19,101 nt of DNA from Candidatus Sungbacteria bacterium RIFCSPHIGHO2_02_FULL_52_23 (lineage in GTDB: Bacteria > Patescibacteriota > Minisyncoccia > Sungbacterales > HO2-52-23), in the NCBI GenBank assembly GCA_001820655.1, contig MHQM01000035.1, forward strand, positions 1-19,101, in the 5' to 3' direction. Under the pieces are notes generated by a model. It searched no databases and was not told the DNA's origin. It was given only the letters and a program-made list of their open reading frames with translations. The position numbers and the translations under genes were made by a program. The first letter of the stretch is position 1, and each line of letters starts with the position of its first letter. Below, piece by piece: positions 7,975-14,747 of the stretch.

Positions 7975-8994
7975 ATGATCATCGTCCGCGCGCCGTTACG
8001 TATGAGTTTTGTGGGGGGAGGCACCGATCTCCGCGATTTTTATCATATGTCTCCGGGCCGCGTTATCTCCACGGCGATTGATCAATACGTATATGTAGCG
8101 GTAAACCGTACGCCGCTGATGAAAAGGATTTCAGTCCGCTATTCGCTCGGGGAGGTAGTGGATCATCCGCGCGAGCTCAAAAATGACCGTGTCCGGGAAG
8201 CTCTCCTTGATCTGGGGATTGAGCACAGCATTGAAATCGGGACATTTTCGCATCTGCCGGGGCATACGGGTCTTGGGTCTTCATCGGCGTTTTCCGTGGC
8301 GCTGATGAAAGGCCTGCACGCCGCTCTGGGGAAAAACATTGACAAGCACGGGATTGCGGAAGCCGCGTGCCGTCTGGAGATTGATCTGGTCGGAGATCCC
8401 ATCGGAAAGCAGGATCAGTATGCCGCAGCACTCGGAGGGTTCAATGTGCTTGAATTCAGGCCGGATGAATCCGTAGTGGTTGATCCGGTCATGCTTGATT
8501 ACCAGCGGCGGCGCGAATTTGAGAATCACCTGCTTCTTTTCTTTAGCGGTATCCATCGCAAAGCCGCGTCCGTACTCACCGAACAGAAAGCCAATACTGT
8601 ACGCAATCGCGAGACTCTCCAAGCAATGGCCGATTCCGTCTTTGAATTCAAAGACCGGCTGATGGAGGGAGATTTTGAAGGTCTTGGCCTGATGTTGCAG
8701 AGCGCCTGGGAGCGGAAGAAGCTTCTTTCCTCCCATGTCTCAAATTCCGCGATCAACGGCCTTTACGAAGCGGGGATTTCGGCTGGCGCATGGGGCGGGA
8801 AGATACTGGGTGCTGGCGGCGGCGGATGTCTGCTCCTGCTGGCGCCACCCGAGCGGCAGAAGACGATCCGTGATACGCTCAAGAAGCGCGCGGCAGAACT
8901 CGCACTCCACGATTTTCAGGAACTTCCGGTGAGATTTGCGCATTCGGGCGTGGAGGTGATGGTCAACAGCGATCATTCGCGGATGATGGCATAA
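7975..8994 (+). CDS. hddA: D-glycero-alpha-D-manno-heptose 7-phosphate kinase
   Basis: A GHMP-family kinase of 339 residues, normal for HddA. It opens with IIVRAPLRMSFVGGGTDL, has the ATP-binding loop PGHTGLGSSSA at residues 95-105, and the C-terminal GHMP motif KILGAGGGGC at 276-285. HddA phosphorylates D-glycero-D-manno-heptose 7-phosphate at C1 (alpha), giving the 1,7-bisphosphate for the GDP branch, in the cytoplasm. The neighbours gmhA and hddC-gmhB encode the other steps, which strongly supports this over other GHMP kinases such as fucokinase or mevalonate kinase. The gene follows the epimerase by 12 nt without a visible Shine-Dalgarno site. Confidence 0.92.
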   Translation: MIIVRAPLRMSFVGGGTDLRDFYHMSPGRVISTAIDQYVYVAVNRTPLMKRISVRYSLGEVVDHPRELKNDRVREALLDLGIEHSIEIGTFSHLPGHTGLGSSSAFSVALMKGLHAALGKNIDKHGIAEAACRLEIDLVGDPIGKQDQYAAALGGFNVLEFRPDESVVVDPVMLDYQRRREFENHLLLFFSGIHRKAASVLTEQKANTVRNRETLQAMADSVFEFKDRLMEGDFEGLGLMLQSAWERKKLLSSHVSNSAINGLYEAGISAGAWGGKILGAGGGGCLLLLAPPERQKTIRDTLKKRAAELALHDFQELPVRFAHSGVEVMVNSDHSRMMA

Positions 8995-9010
8995 GCCTGT
9001 ATCCATACAT

Positions 9011-9613
9011 ATGGAGAAATACATACGAAACTTTGGAGGACTTGTGGCATCTGCGCTTGCGACGATGCCCGATCGTGAGATTGCGCGGGCTATGGGAATC
9101 ATCCAAGCCACGTATGAGCGGGACGGCAAGATTTATATTTTTGGCAACGGCGGATCGCTGGCTCTTGCCACGCACTGGGTGAGTGATTTTAATAAGACGG
9201 TTTTTAGCAGGCATCTCACAAAGGGAGTCCGCAGGTTTCAGGCAATCCGGCTTCCTACGACCGAGGAGGAATTGACGGCTTGGGCCAATGACGTCGGCTA
9301 TGAGATGGTATTTGCGGGACCGCTGGAAAATTATATGCAGGAGATTGACGCTGTGATTGCGATCTCAAGCTCCGGCGCGTCGCCAAATGTCATCAAGGCG
9401 GTGGAGTTTGCGCAGAGCCGCCATGTGCCGGTAATCGGGCTTTCCGGATTTGACGGCGGCCGTCTCAATGAGCTCGCGGATGCCAAGATTTTAATTCGGA
9501 CGGAAAAAGGAGCGTATGAGGTGGTGGAAAGCGTACACGGCACGATCCTGCATCTGATGACACGGTATTTCAAAGATTATTTTGATCATGCTCTTGGGGC
9601 TCGAAATGCATGA
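9011..9613 (+). CDS. gmhA: Phosphoheptose isomerase (SIS domain)
   Basis: The 200-residue SIS protein carries the substrate loop FGNGGSLALATHW (from about residue 44), SSSGASPNVIKA near 119-130, and a C-terminal VVESVHGTILHLM with the conserved His. GmhA converts sedoheptulose 7-phosphate to D-glycero-D-manno-heptose 7-phosphate. In E. coli GmhA the catalytic Glu65 sits in HFAEEL; the corresponding stretch here is HWVSDF, so an Asp replaces it, a conservative change that I recall being similar in GmhA paralogues of GDP-heptose clusters. The end overlaps the next gene in ATGA. Adjacent hddA and hddC-gmhB make the assignment firm. Confidence 0.88.
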   Translation: MEKYIRNFGGLVASALATMPDREIARAMGIIQATYERDGKIYIFGNGGSLALATHWVSDFNKTVFSRHLTKGVRRFQAIRLPTTEEELTAWANDVGYEMVFAGPLENYMQEIDAVIAISSSGASPNVIKAVEFAQSRHVPVIGLSGFDGGRLNELADAKILIRTEKGAYEVVESVHGTILHLMTRYFKDYFDHALGARNA

Positions 9614-10779
9614 AAGTCTTGCTTACGGGTCATCGCGGATATATCGGGGCTGTGCTTGGCGAGATGCTCGCGGCTCGCGGTCATGAAGTTGTCGGATACG
9701 ACACCGGGCTTTATCGGAATGCCTTCGAAATCCCCGCCGTTTACGGCGGGGATGAAGGAGGCAAAAGGTTTTTTGAGTCAGCGGAGCCGACACTCTACCG
9801 TCAAAGCCCGCCCGGATACCCTGCCCCTTGGGGCAGGGTCGGGCTTTATGACGGTTCCGAATTATATCCGTGGAGGTGTACGTTCCGCGAGATACATAAA
9901 GACATCCGGGACGTATCGCCGGAGGATGTGGACGGCATTGAGGGAGTCATACACCTTGCGGCGCTTTCCAACGATCCCTTGGGCGAGCTGGATCTGCGCC
10001 TCACCGAGGAAATCAATTTTCAGGCCACGGTGCGGCTCGCGGAGCTTGCCCGAGCCGCCGGAGCAAAGCGGTTTGTTTTTGCCTCCACCCAGAGTATCTA
10101 TGGGATTTCGCGCACTGATGAAGAGCTTGACGAGGAGAAAAGCGAGAAAAATCCGATCACGGCGTATGCCAAGACCAAATGGCGGGCCGAGCAGGTATTG
10201 AAGCCGATGGGGACGGATACGTTCACTGTGGTTTTCCTGCGCCCGGCGACTGTTTTTGGGGCAAGCCCCATGCTCCGATGCGACATCGTATTCAATAATC
10301 TGCTGGCTTCGGCCTACACTACCGGCAAAGTGGAAATTAAAAGCGACGGAACTCCGTGGCGCCCGGTAGTGCATGTGCGCGACGTGTCTGCCGCTTTTAT
10401 CGCAGCGCTTGAAGCGCCCGCCGCGATCGTCGCGGGACAAGCATTTAACGTCGGGATTCCCAACGGCAACTTTACGGTTCGCCAGATTGCCGAAGCGGCA
10501 CAGCGCGCAGTGCCGGGGAGCGAGCTTGTATTTTCGGGCGAGCATGGGAGCGACGCGCGAACATATCGGGTATCTTTTAATAAAATACTTACGGCGCTAA
10601 AAGATTATTACCGGCCGGAATGGGATCTTGACCGCGGCGGGCGGGAGATGATTGAGCTTTTCAAAAAATGTGGATTTACGGCGGATCAATTCCGCGGCAG
10701 AGCCGTAAACCGCCTCGCGCAGATCAGATATCTGCGGTCGGAGACAAAGCAGATAGATGATGATTTACGGTGGCGATAA
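9610..10779 (+). CDS. Extended SDR: NAD-dependent sugar epimerase/dehydratase with in-frame palindromic insert
   Basis: An extended short-chain dehydrogenase of 389 residues. The Rossmann motif GHRGYIG is at residues 7-13, LAALSNDPLGE follows, FASTQSIYG supplies the Ser/Thr position, and the catalytic Y186-x3-K190 (YAKTK) is intact. RPATVFG and the C-terminal FNVGIPNGNFTVRQIA fit NDP-sugar epimerases and dehydratases. Relatives as I know them go from the first strand-helix-strand (GHEVVGYDTGLYR) within about 15 residues to the next strand; here about 45 extra residues (roughly 40-82) intervene, and they are encoded by two perfect hairpins, so they look inserted. Start overlaps gmhA in ATGA. 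The gene is a candidate for the dehydratase, epimerase or reductase step on GDP-heptose. The exact reaction is not deducible. Confidence 0.85.
   Translation: MKVLLTGHRGYIGAVLGEMLAARGHEVVGYDTGLYRNAFEIPAVYGGDEGGKRFFESAEPTLYRQSPPGYPAPWGRVGLYDGSELYPWRCTFREIHKDIRDVSPEDVDGIEGVIHLAALSNDPLGELDLRLTEEINFQATVRLAELARAAGAKRFVFASTQSIYGISRTDEELDEEKSEKNPITAYAKTKWRAEQVLKPMGTDTFTVVFLRPATVFGASPMLRCDIVFNNLLASAYTTGKVEIKSDGTPWRPVVHVRDVSAAFIAALEAPAAIVAGQAFNVGIPNGNFTVRQIAEAAQRAVPGSELVFSGEHGSDARTYRVSFNKILTALKDYYRPEWDLDRGGREMIELFKKCGFTADQFRGRAVNRLAQIRYLRSETKQIDDDLRWR
9730..9854. repeat. Palindromic element inserted in frame inside the SDR gene
   Basis: Two hairpins lie back to back inside the coding sequence. The first has exact 11-bp arms, ATCCCCGCCGT and ACGGCGGGGAT, around a TT loop at 9730-9753. 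The second has exact 10-bp arms ACCCTGCCCC (9818-9827) and GGGGCAGGGT (9830-9839) around TT. It is extended by CCGTCAAAGCCCG (9798-9810) pairing with CGGGCTTT plus GACGG (9840-9854, with a two-base bulge). The whole block is read through without a stop and adds about 42 residues. It shares no visible sequence with the palindrome at 2256-2418. It resembles the coding palindromic elements known from Rickettsia in behaviour, not in sequence. Confidence 0.75.
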
Positions 10780-10785
10780 TCAGAC

Positions 10786-11976
10786 ATGCAACGCATCACT
10801 CAAGCGGTGATTTTGGCGGGCGGCAGGGGTATACGCCTGCGTCCCATAACCAATACGACCCCCAAGCCGTTGGTTGAAATCAACGGCCGTCCGTTTCTTG
10901 CCCATCTGCTTGATCTGCTGAAAAAGAACGGGATAAGTGAGGTGGTTTTGCTTTTGGGATATCTGCCGGAAAAGATCATGGAGTACGTCGAAGACGGCTC
11001 AAAGTTCGGACTGTCGGTGCGGTATTCTGTAGGCGGCGTGGAGGATGAGACCGGCACGCGCATAAAAAATGCGGCGCTACTTCTCGCGGATCATTTTCTT
11101 CTGCTCTATTGCGACAACTATTGGCCGCTTGATCTGCATGCATTGGAAGCGTTTTACCGCGGGAAGGGGACGCTCGCAAGTGTTACGGTCTATGCCAACA
11201 GAGATCGCGCGAAGAAAAACAATACCAAAGTAGAGGACGGATATGTGACGGCCTATGACCGGTCCCGCACGGCTTCGGATCTGAACGGCGTGGAAATAGG
11301 GTTTTTTATCATGGACAGGAGTATAACGGATATGATGCCGCCCGGTAACTTTTCCTTTGAAGACGTGATCATCCCGCGCCTGATTGCGTCTCGCGAGCTG
11401 GCAGGCTTTATGACGGACCACGCATATTATAGTATCGGGAGTTTGGAGCGCCTGCCGGAGACGGAGAAATTTTTGCGCCCTCGCTCCGTCGTATTTCTTG
11501 ATCGCGACGGCGTGATCAACAAGCGGCCGCCGCAGGGCGAGTACGTAAAAAATATCGGGGAATTTGAGTTTTTGTCGGGCGTGCGCGAAGCACTGCGGCT
11601 CCTGAAGGAGGATGGTGCTGAAGTATATATTATTACCAATCAAGCGGGGATCGGCCGCGGCATGATGACAGAGGCTGATCTTGCCGCGATCCATGAATAT
11701 CTGCGGCGTGATGCCGCGCGCGCGGGGGGCGCGATAAACGCGATCTATTATTGCCCGCATGCTTGGGACGCGGGGTGCGAGTGCCGCAAGCCGCGCCCGG
11801 GTATGTTTTTTCGGGCAGGCCGCGAGCACGCAATCAACTTGACAGCGTCGTGGTATGTAGGCGATGATCAACGCGATCGGGAGGTCGGCGATGCGGCCGG
11901 ATGCCGTACGGTCCTTGTGACTCCGGAAAAAAATCTGCTTGATATTGTTAGGAATGAAATTTTAGTCCATGAATGA
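10786..11976 (+). CDS. hddC-gmhB: Fused heptose 1-phosphate guanylyltransferase (HddC) and heptose bisphosphate phosphatase (GmhB)
   Basis: Two enzymes are joined in one 396-residue chain. Residues 1 to about 228 are a sugar nucleotidyltransferase with AVILAGGRGIRLRPIT near the N-terminus, TPKPLVEINGRPF, and a metal-binding YCDNY. Residues from about 233 are a HAD phosphatase of the GmhB type: FLDRDGVIN with catalytic D239 and D241, ITNQAGIGRG with T284/N285, the zinc site C323/H325/C331/C333 (CPH...CECRKP), and a terminal GDDQRD motif. GmhB removes the C7 phosphate from heptose 1,7-bisphosphate, and HddC then makes GDP-heptose, so the fusion joins consecutive steps. The order in the chain is the reverse of the pathway order. 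A guanylyl rather than adenylyl donor is inferred from the HddA partner. Confidence 0.9.
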   Translation: MQRITQAVILAGGRGIRLRPITNTTPKPLVEINGRPFLAHLLDLLKKNGISEVVLLLGYLPEKIMEYVEDGSKFGLSVRYSVGGVEDETGTRIKNAALLLADHFLLLYCDNYWPLDLHALEAFYRGKGTLASVTVYANRDRAKKNNTKVEDGYVTAYDRSRTASDLNGVEIGFFIMDRSITDMMPPGNFSFEDVIIPRLIASRELAGFMTDHAYYSIGSLERLPETEKFLRPRSVVFLDRDGVINKRPPQGEYVKNIGEFEFLSGVREALRLLKEDGAEVYIITNQAGIGRGMMTEADLAAIHEYLRRDAARAGGAINAIYYCPHAWDAGCECRKPRPGMFFRAGREHAINLTASWYVGDDQRDREVGDAAGCRTVLVTPEKNLLDIVRNEILVHE

Positions 11977-13078
11977 AAAAATTTGTTCGCATCACGTTGG
12001 TGGACGATCCGGAACTAGAGCGTTTCCGGTGCTCATGCGGTTTGAGTCGGATTTCGTCAATGTGCTCTACGATGCAGACCCGGAGTGCGCCGTTCAGATG
12101 GAAACTCTGCTTAAAGATAGCGCATCGGAAACAAAAGTATTACCCTATTGTCTTGGCGGAAAAAGAGGAAATGCAGTATTCAATATAAATTATGATCCCT
12201 ATACAAGCTCACTCCTATCGCTAAATCCCAAAAAGAGAGAGTGGTACTTTTATTTCCGGAAGCATCAGCACGACTATATTCTGGGAGAAACATTCAAGAC
12301 TATTGAGCGGCAGAAGATGCCCGTAACAACGCTTGATTTCGTTATTCGCGATCAATCAATTCAGCCGCCTGATATTCTTTCTATTGACGTACAGGGTACG
12401 GAGTGGGATGTCTTGAGAGGTGCGAAAAGAACGCTGGATCGGCATACGGTCGCGGTCATCGCCGAAGTGGAATTTCACCAATTATACAAAGGGCAGAAAC
12501 TTTTTGGCGACGTGAGCGCCTTGCTGCAAAATCAAGGTTTCCAATTTGTGAAATTCAAAAAATATTTTACGGAATTTTCGCCGTACCGCTACCCCATAGG
12601 CCTTCGGGGGGAAGGATTCCAGGGGTCATCCGACGCATTGTTTTTCAAAGACATCGCTTCGGTGAAAAAGGAAAAAAATCTCAAAAAACGCACGCTCATG
12701 TTCCAAAAACTGGCCTTTATCGCAATCGTATTCAATCAGTTTGAATTTGCGCTCCAGTGCCTGAAAGAAATTTCGTCAGAGTTGAGGAATGAACCAAACG
12801 AATTGAATTATCAGGCGTTGACAAGAATGTTCGCCCAAGAAACTGCGCGAGTTCCAAAAGTCTTCCCGCCTACTTTTAAGGAAGAATATACATTTGCCCA
12901 AAGCCGCGAGAGGTTCAATCAAGAGGCGACGCTTGAGGAAGGCAAAGAGCGAGTGGTAAGTGCGTCAAGCATGAAACGCGCTTCCGACTCAAAGATAGAA
13001 AAACTTTTTCGAAAGTATGATTTGTCATCCCAGGCCGATCTCATAAAAAAAATGCGGCTGCAGCAAGAGAAAGCATGA
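11969..13078 (+). CDS. FkbM family methyltransferase with apparently frameshifted N-terminus
   Basis: The main frame encodes 369 residues with the FkbM pattern: VGGRSG, ILSIDVQGTEWDVLRGA (D140 within IDVQGTE), AEVEFHQLY and a C-terminal extension of about 140 residues rich in charged amino acids. FkbM enzymes O-methylate sugars or polyketides using SAM. The N-terminus looks wrong: the product would begin MNEKICSHHVGGRSG, lacking the first beta strand of the SAM fold. In another frame the ATG at 11973, in an ATGA overlap with the upstream stop, gives MKKFVRITLVD, which would join perfectly to VGGRSG if a second copy of ACGTTGGTGG (11994-12003) were present. The reading is therefore disrupted near 12003. 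The coding sequence is visibly more A/T-rich than its neighbours. It may be a recent pseudogene, an assembly error, or translated as the altered form. Confidence 0.75.
   Translation: MNEKICSHHVGGRSGTRAFPVLMRFESDFVNVLYDADPECAVQMETLLKDSASETKVLPYCLGGKRGNAVFNINYDPYTSSLLSLNPKKREWYFYFRKHQHDYILGETFKTIERQKMPVTTLDFVIRDQSIQPPDILSIDVQGTEWDVLRGAKRTLDRHTVAVIAEVEFHQLYKGQKLFGDVSALLQNQGFQFVKFKKYFTEFSPYRYPIGLRGEGFQGSSDALFFKDIASVKKEKNLKKRTLMFQKLAFIAIVFNQFEFALQCLKEISSELRNEPNELNYQALTRMFAQETARVPKVFPPTFKEEYTFAQSRERFNQEATLEEGKERVVSASSMKRASDSKIEKLFRKYDLSSQADLIKKMRLQQEKA
11994..12003 (+). other. Probable site of a 10-bp tandem-repeat contraction (frameshift)
   Basis: The unit ACGTTGGTGG occurs once and is followed directly by ACGATCC. 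Duplicating it restores one continuous frame from the ATG at 11973 and gives the canonical FkbM/SAM strand ITLVDVGGRSG. Loss of one copy by slippage, or collapse in assembly, explains the present frame break. Confidence 0.55.
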
Positions 13079-13132
13079 GATAGTAGCAGTGTTATCTTCA
13101 CAAGTTTCGCTAAAGGAACTAGGACGATTTTG

Positions 13133-13138
13133 TAAAAT
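13133..13138 (+). promoter_or_regulatory. Possible -10 element of a leaderless promoter before the CmcI-type gene
   Basis: TAAAAT ends 6 nt before the ATG at 13145, in an A/T-rich stretch of the 66-bp gap after the FkbM gene. The spacing equals that of the better promoter at 19018-19046. No convincing -35 box sits 16-18 nt upstream, so the call rests on the -10 and the gap alone. Confidence 0.3.
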
Positions 13139-13144
13139 AATTTT

Positions 13145-13951
13145 ATGAATAATGATGCATTGTGGGAAGTGAAGAAGATCGTTATTGATGAGGAGGCTGA
13201 CGAGATGATTCTTGGAAAGGATGGAAGGCGCATTCCATTATACTCTCCTGAAGGATTTAAGATTTTATCCGCTCTATGGCTCAAGGTCGGATGGGATCAA
13301 AAGCACATGTATTCTTTTTCATGGTTCGGGCGGCCCATCATCCAGATACCCGAAGACTGTTTCCGGGTTCAGGAGGTGATATACGAGATAAAGCCGGATG
13401 TGATCTTGGAAACGGGCATTGCGCATGGCGGATCTCTTATATTTTATGCGTCACTCTGCAAGGCTATGGGACATGGCAGGGTGATCGGGATTGATATTGA
13501 GATCCGGCCTCATAATCGCACGGCACTTGAGGCGCATGAGCTTTTTCCTTTTATCACCATGATTGAGGGCGATTCATCTGCTCATGAGGTACGCGAGCAG
13601 GCGGGGCGGCTCATCCGCCCCGGGGAGAAGGTCATGGTCATTCTTGATGCGGGACATACCTACGCGCACGTGATGAAGGAGCTTGAGTTGTACAGTACGC
13701 TGGTGTCTCCCGGCTCCTACATCGTGGCGACCGACGGCTCGCGCGCCGTTCTGGGCAATACTCCGCGCGCCAAAAAGCAATATGCCGATACGCCGAGCTG
13801 GAAAGAGAATAATCCCCTGAACGCGCTGCAGGATTTCGTAAAAACCCATCCTGATTTTGCGATCGTGGAGCCGAAGTTTCCTTTTAACGAAAGCCCGATT
13901 GATTTTCGGATAACCCACTGGCCTTCGGCATTCATCAAGCGTATGGCATGA
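13145..13951 (+). CDS. CmcI-type (cephalosporin hydroxylase family) class I methyltransferase
   Basis: The 268-residue protein follows the CmcI/rhamnosyl O-methyltransferase family along its length. Seen in order: WFGRPIIQIPEDCFRVQEVIYE, motif I as ETGIAHGGSLIF starting at E89, VIGIDIEIRPHN with D117 as a SAM-ribose or metal candidate, EGDSS, and VILDAGHTY with D168 as a metal ligand candidate. Despite the family name, characterised members are mostly Mg-dependent O-methyltransferases acting on sugars, for example on rhamnose of mycobacterial glycolipids. It follows the FkbM gene after a 66-bp gap with a possible promoter, and overlaps the transketolase gene downstream by ATGA. O-methylation of a glycan sugar is the likely role. 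Confidence 0.85.
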   Translation: MNNDALWEVKKIVIDEEADEMILGKDGRRIPLYSPEGFKILSALWLKVGWDQKHMYSFSWFGRPIIQIPEDCFRVQEVIYEIKPDVILETGIAHGGSLIFYASLCKAMGHGRVIGIDIEIRPHNRTALEAHELFPFITMIEGDSSAHEVREQAGRLIRPGEKVMVILDAGHTYAHVMKELELYSTLVSPGSYIVATDGSRAVLGNTPRAKKQYADTPSWKENNPLNALQDFVKTHPDFAIVEPKFPFNESPIDFRITHWPSAFIKRMA

Positions 13952-14733
13952 CGACTCCCAACAAACAACTGCGCCGGAAGATTTTGGAGGTTATCAGCAG
14001 GGGCGGCTCTCCCCATATCGCATCCGCGTTTTCCATGGTTGAGATTTTGAATGCCGTATTCCGGACGATGGCACTGGAAAAGATAAAGGATGGAGCGCGG
14101 GATCGGGACCGGTTCGTGATGAGCAAAGGACACGGCGCGGGCGCCCTCTACGTCATCATGCACGCATATGGCTTGATGGGAGATGATGATCTGGCCTCTT
14201 TCCATGCAAACGGCTCGCTGCTCGCGGGCCATGCGAGTCATTTCGTCAAATACATAGAGCACTCCACCGGAGCTTTGGGGCACGGACTTTCACCGGCGCT
14301 CGGCATGGCGATCGGTTTGCGCGCGCTCAAAAGCGAAGCGCGGGTGTTTGTGCTGGTGGGGGACGGCGAACTGCACGAAGGATCAAACTGGGAAGCCATC
14401 ATGCTTGCCGGCCACCTGGGCATGGAGAATCTGTACGTGCTTGTGGACAGCAACGGATACGATCAGATGGGGCCGTTGGGATCGTCCTGTGGTATTGAGC
14501 CTCTACGGGCAAAATTTGAAAGCTTCAATTTTGCGACGGCGGAAGTTGACGGTCATTCCGAGCAAGAAATTATGGGAGTGATACAGAAATCAGAAAACAA
14601 AAAACCGACTGCGGTCATCTGCCGTACGGTTAAAGGAAAAGGAGTCTCATTTATGGAAAGCAATGTCGTCTGGCATTACCGGACGCCCGCGGGCGAGGAG
14701 TATGAAAAAGCGCTGGCCGAATTAAACGATTAG
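13948..14733 (+). CDS. Transketolase, N-terminal (ThDP pyrophosphate-binding) subunit
   Basis: The 261-residue protein is the first half of a split transketolase. The ThDP motif starts GDGELHEGSNWEA at residue 138 and ends at N169 (VDSN). MSKGHGAGALY, GHASH and GALGHGLSPALGMA match the conserved N-terminal transketolase segments that hold the substrate and cofactor. The partner gene with the pyrimidine-binding half follows after 14 nt. Transketolase moves a two-carbon glycolaldehyde unit between sugar phosphates; here one product could be sedoheptulose 7-phosphate, the substrate of GmhA encoded in the same operon. Split pairs in glycan loci can also be specialised enzymes with other donors, so housekeeping function is not proven. 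The start overlaps the upstream stop as ATGA. Confidence 0.9.
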   Translation: MTTPNKQLRRKILEVISRGGSPHIASAFSMVEILNAVFRTMALEKIKDGARDRDRFVMSKGHGAGALYVIMHAYGLMGDDDLASFHANGSLLAGHASHFVKYIEHSTGALGHGLSPALGMAIGLRALKSEARVFVLVGDGELHEGSNWEAIMLAGHLGMENLYVLVDSNGYDQMGPLGSSCGIEPLRAKFESFNFATAEVDGHSEQEIMGVIQKSENKKPTAVICRTVKGKGVSFMESNVVWHYRTPAGEEYEKALAELND

Positions 14734-14747
14734 GGTTTTGTACGACC

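Noticed and set aside
11077..11871. 264-residue minus-strand open frame opposite hddC-gmhB
   Set aside because: It is antisense to two well-conserved catalytic domains and shows no family-like sequence.
11973..11982. Programmed ribosomal frameshift at the ATGAAAAAAT run as an explanation of the FkbM frame change
   Set aside because: The bases do not form a canonical X XXY YYZ slip site in the zero frame, and the protein similarity switches frame about 25 nt later, at the ACGTTGGTGG unit.
13602..13622. Hairpin with 8-bp arms (CGGGGCGG and CCGCCCCG) inside the CmcI-type gene
   Set aside because: It encodes ordinary family sequence (AGRLIRPGEK) without an insertion, so it is probably chance in GC-rich codons.
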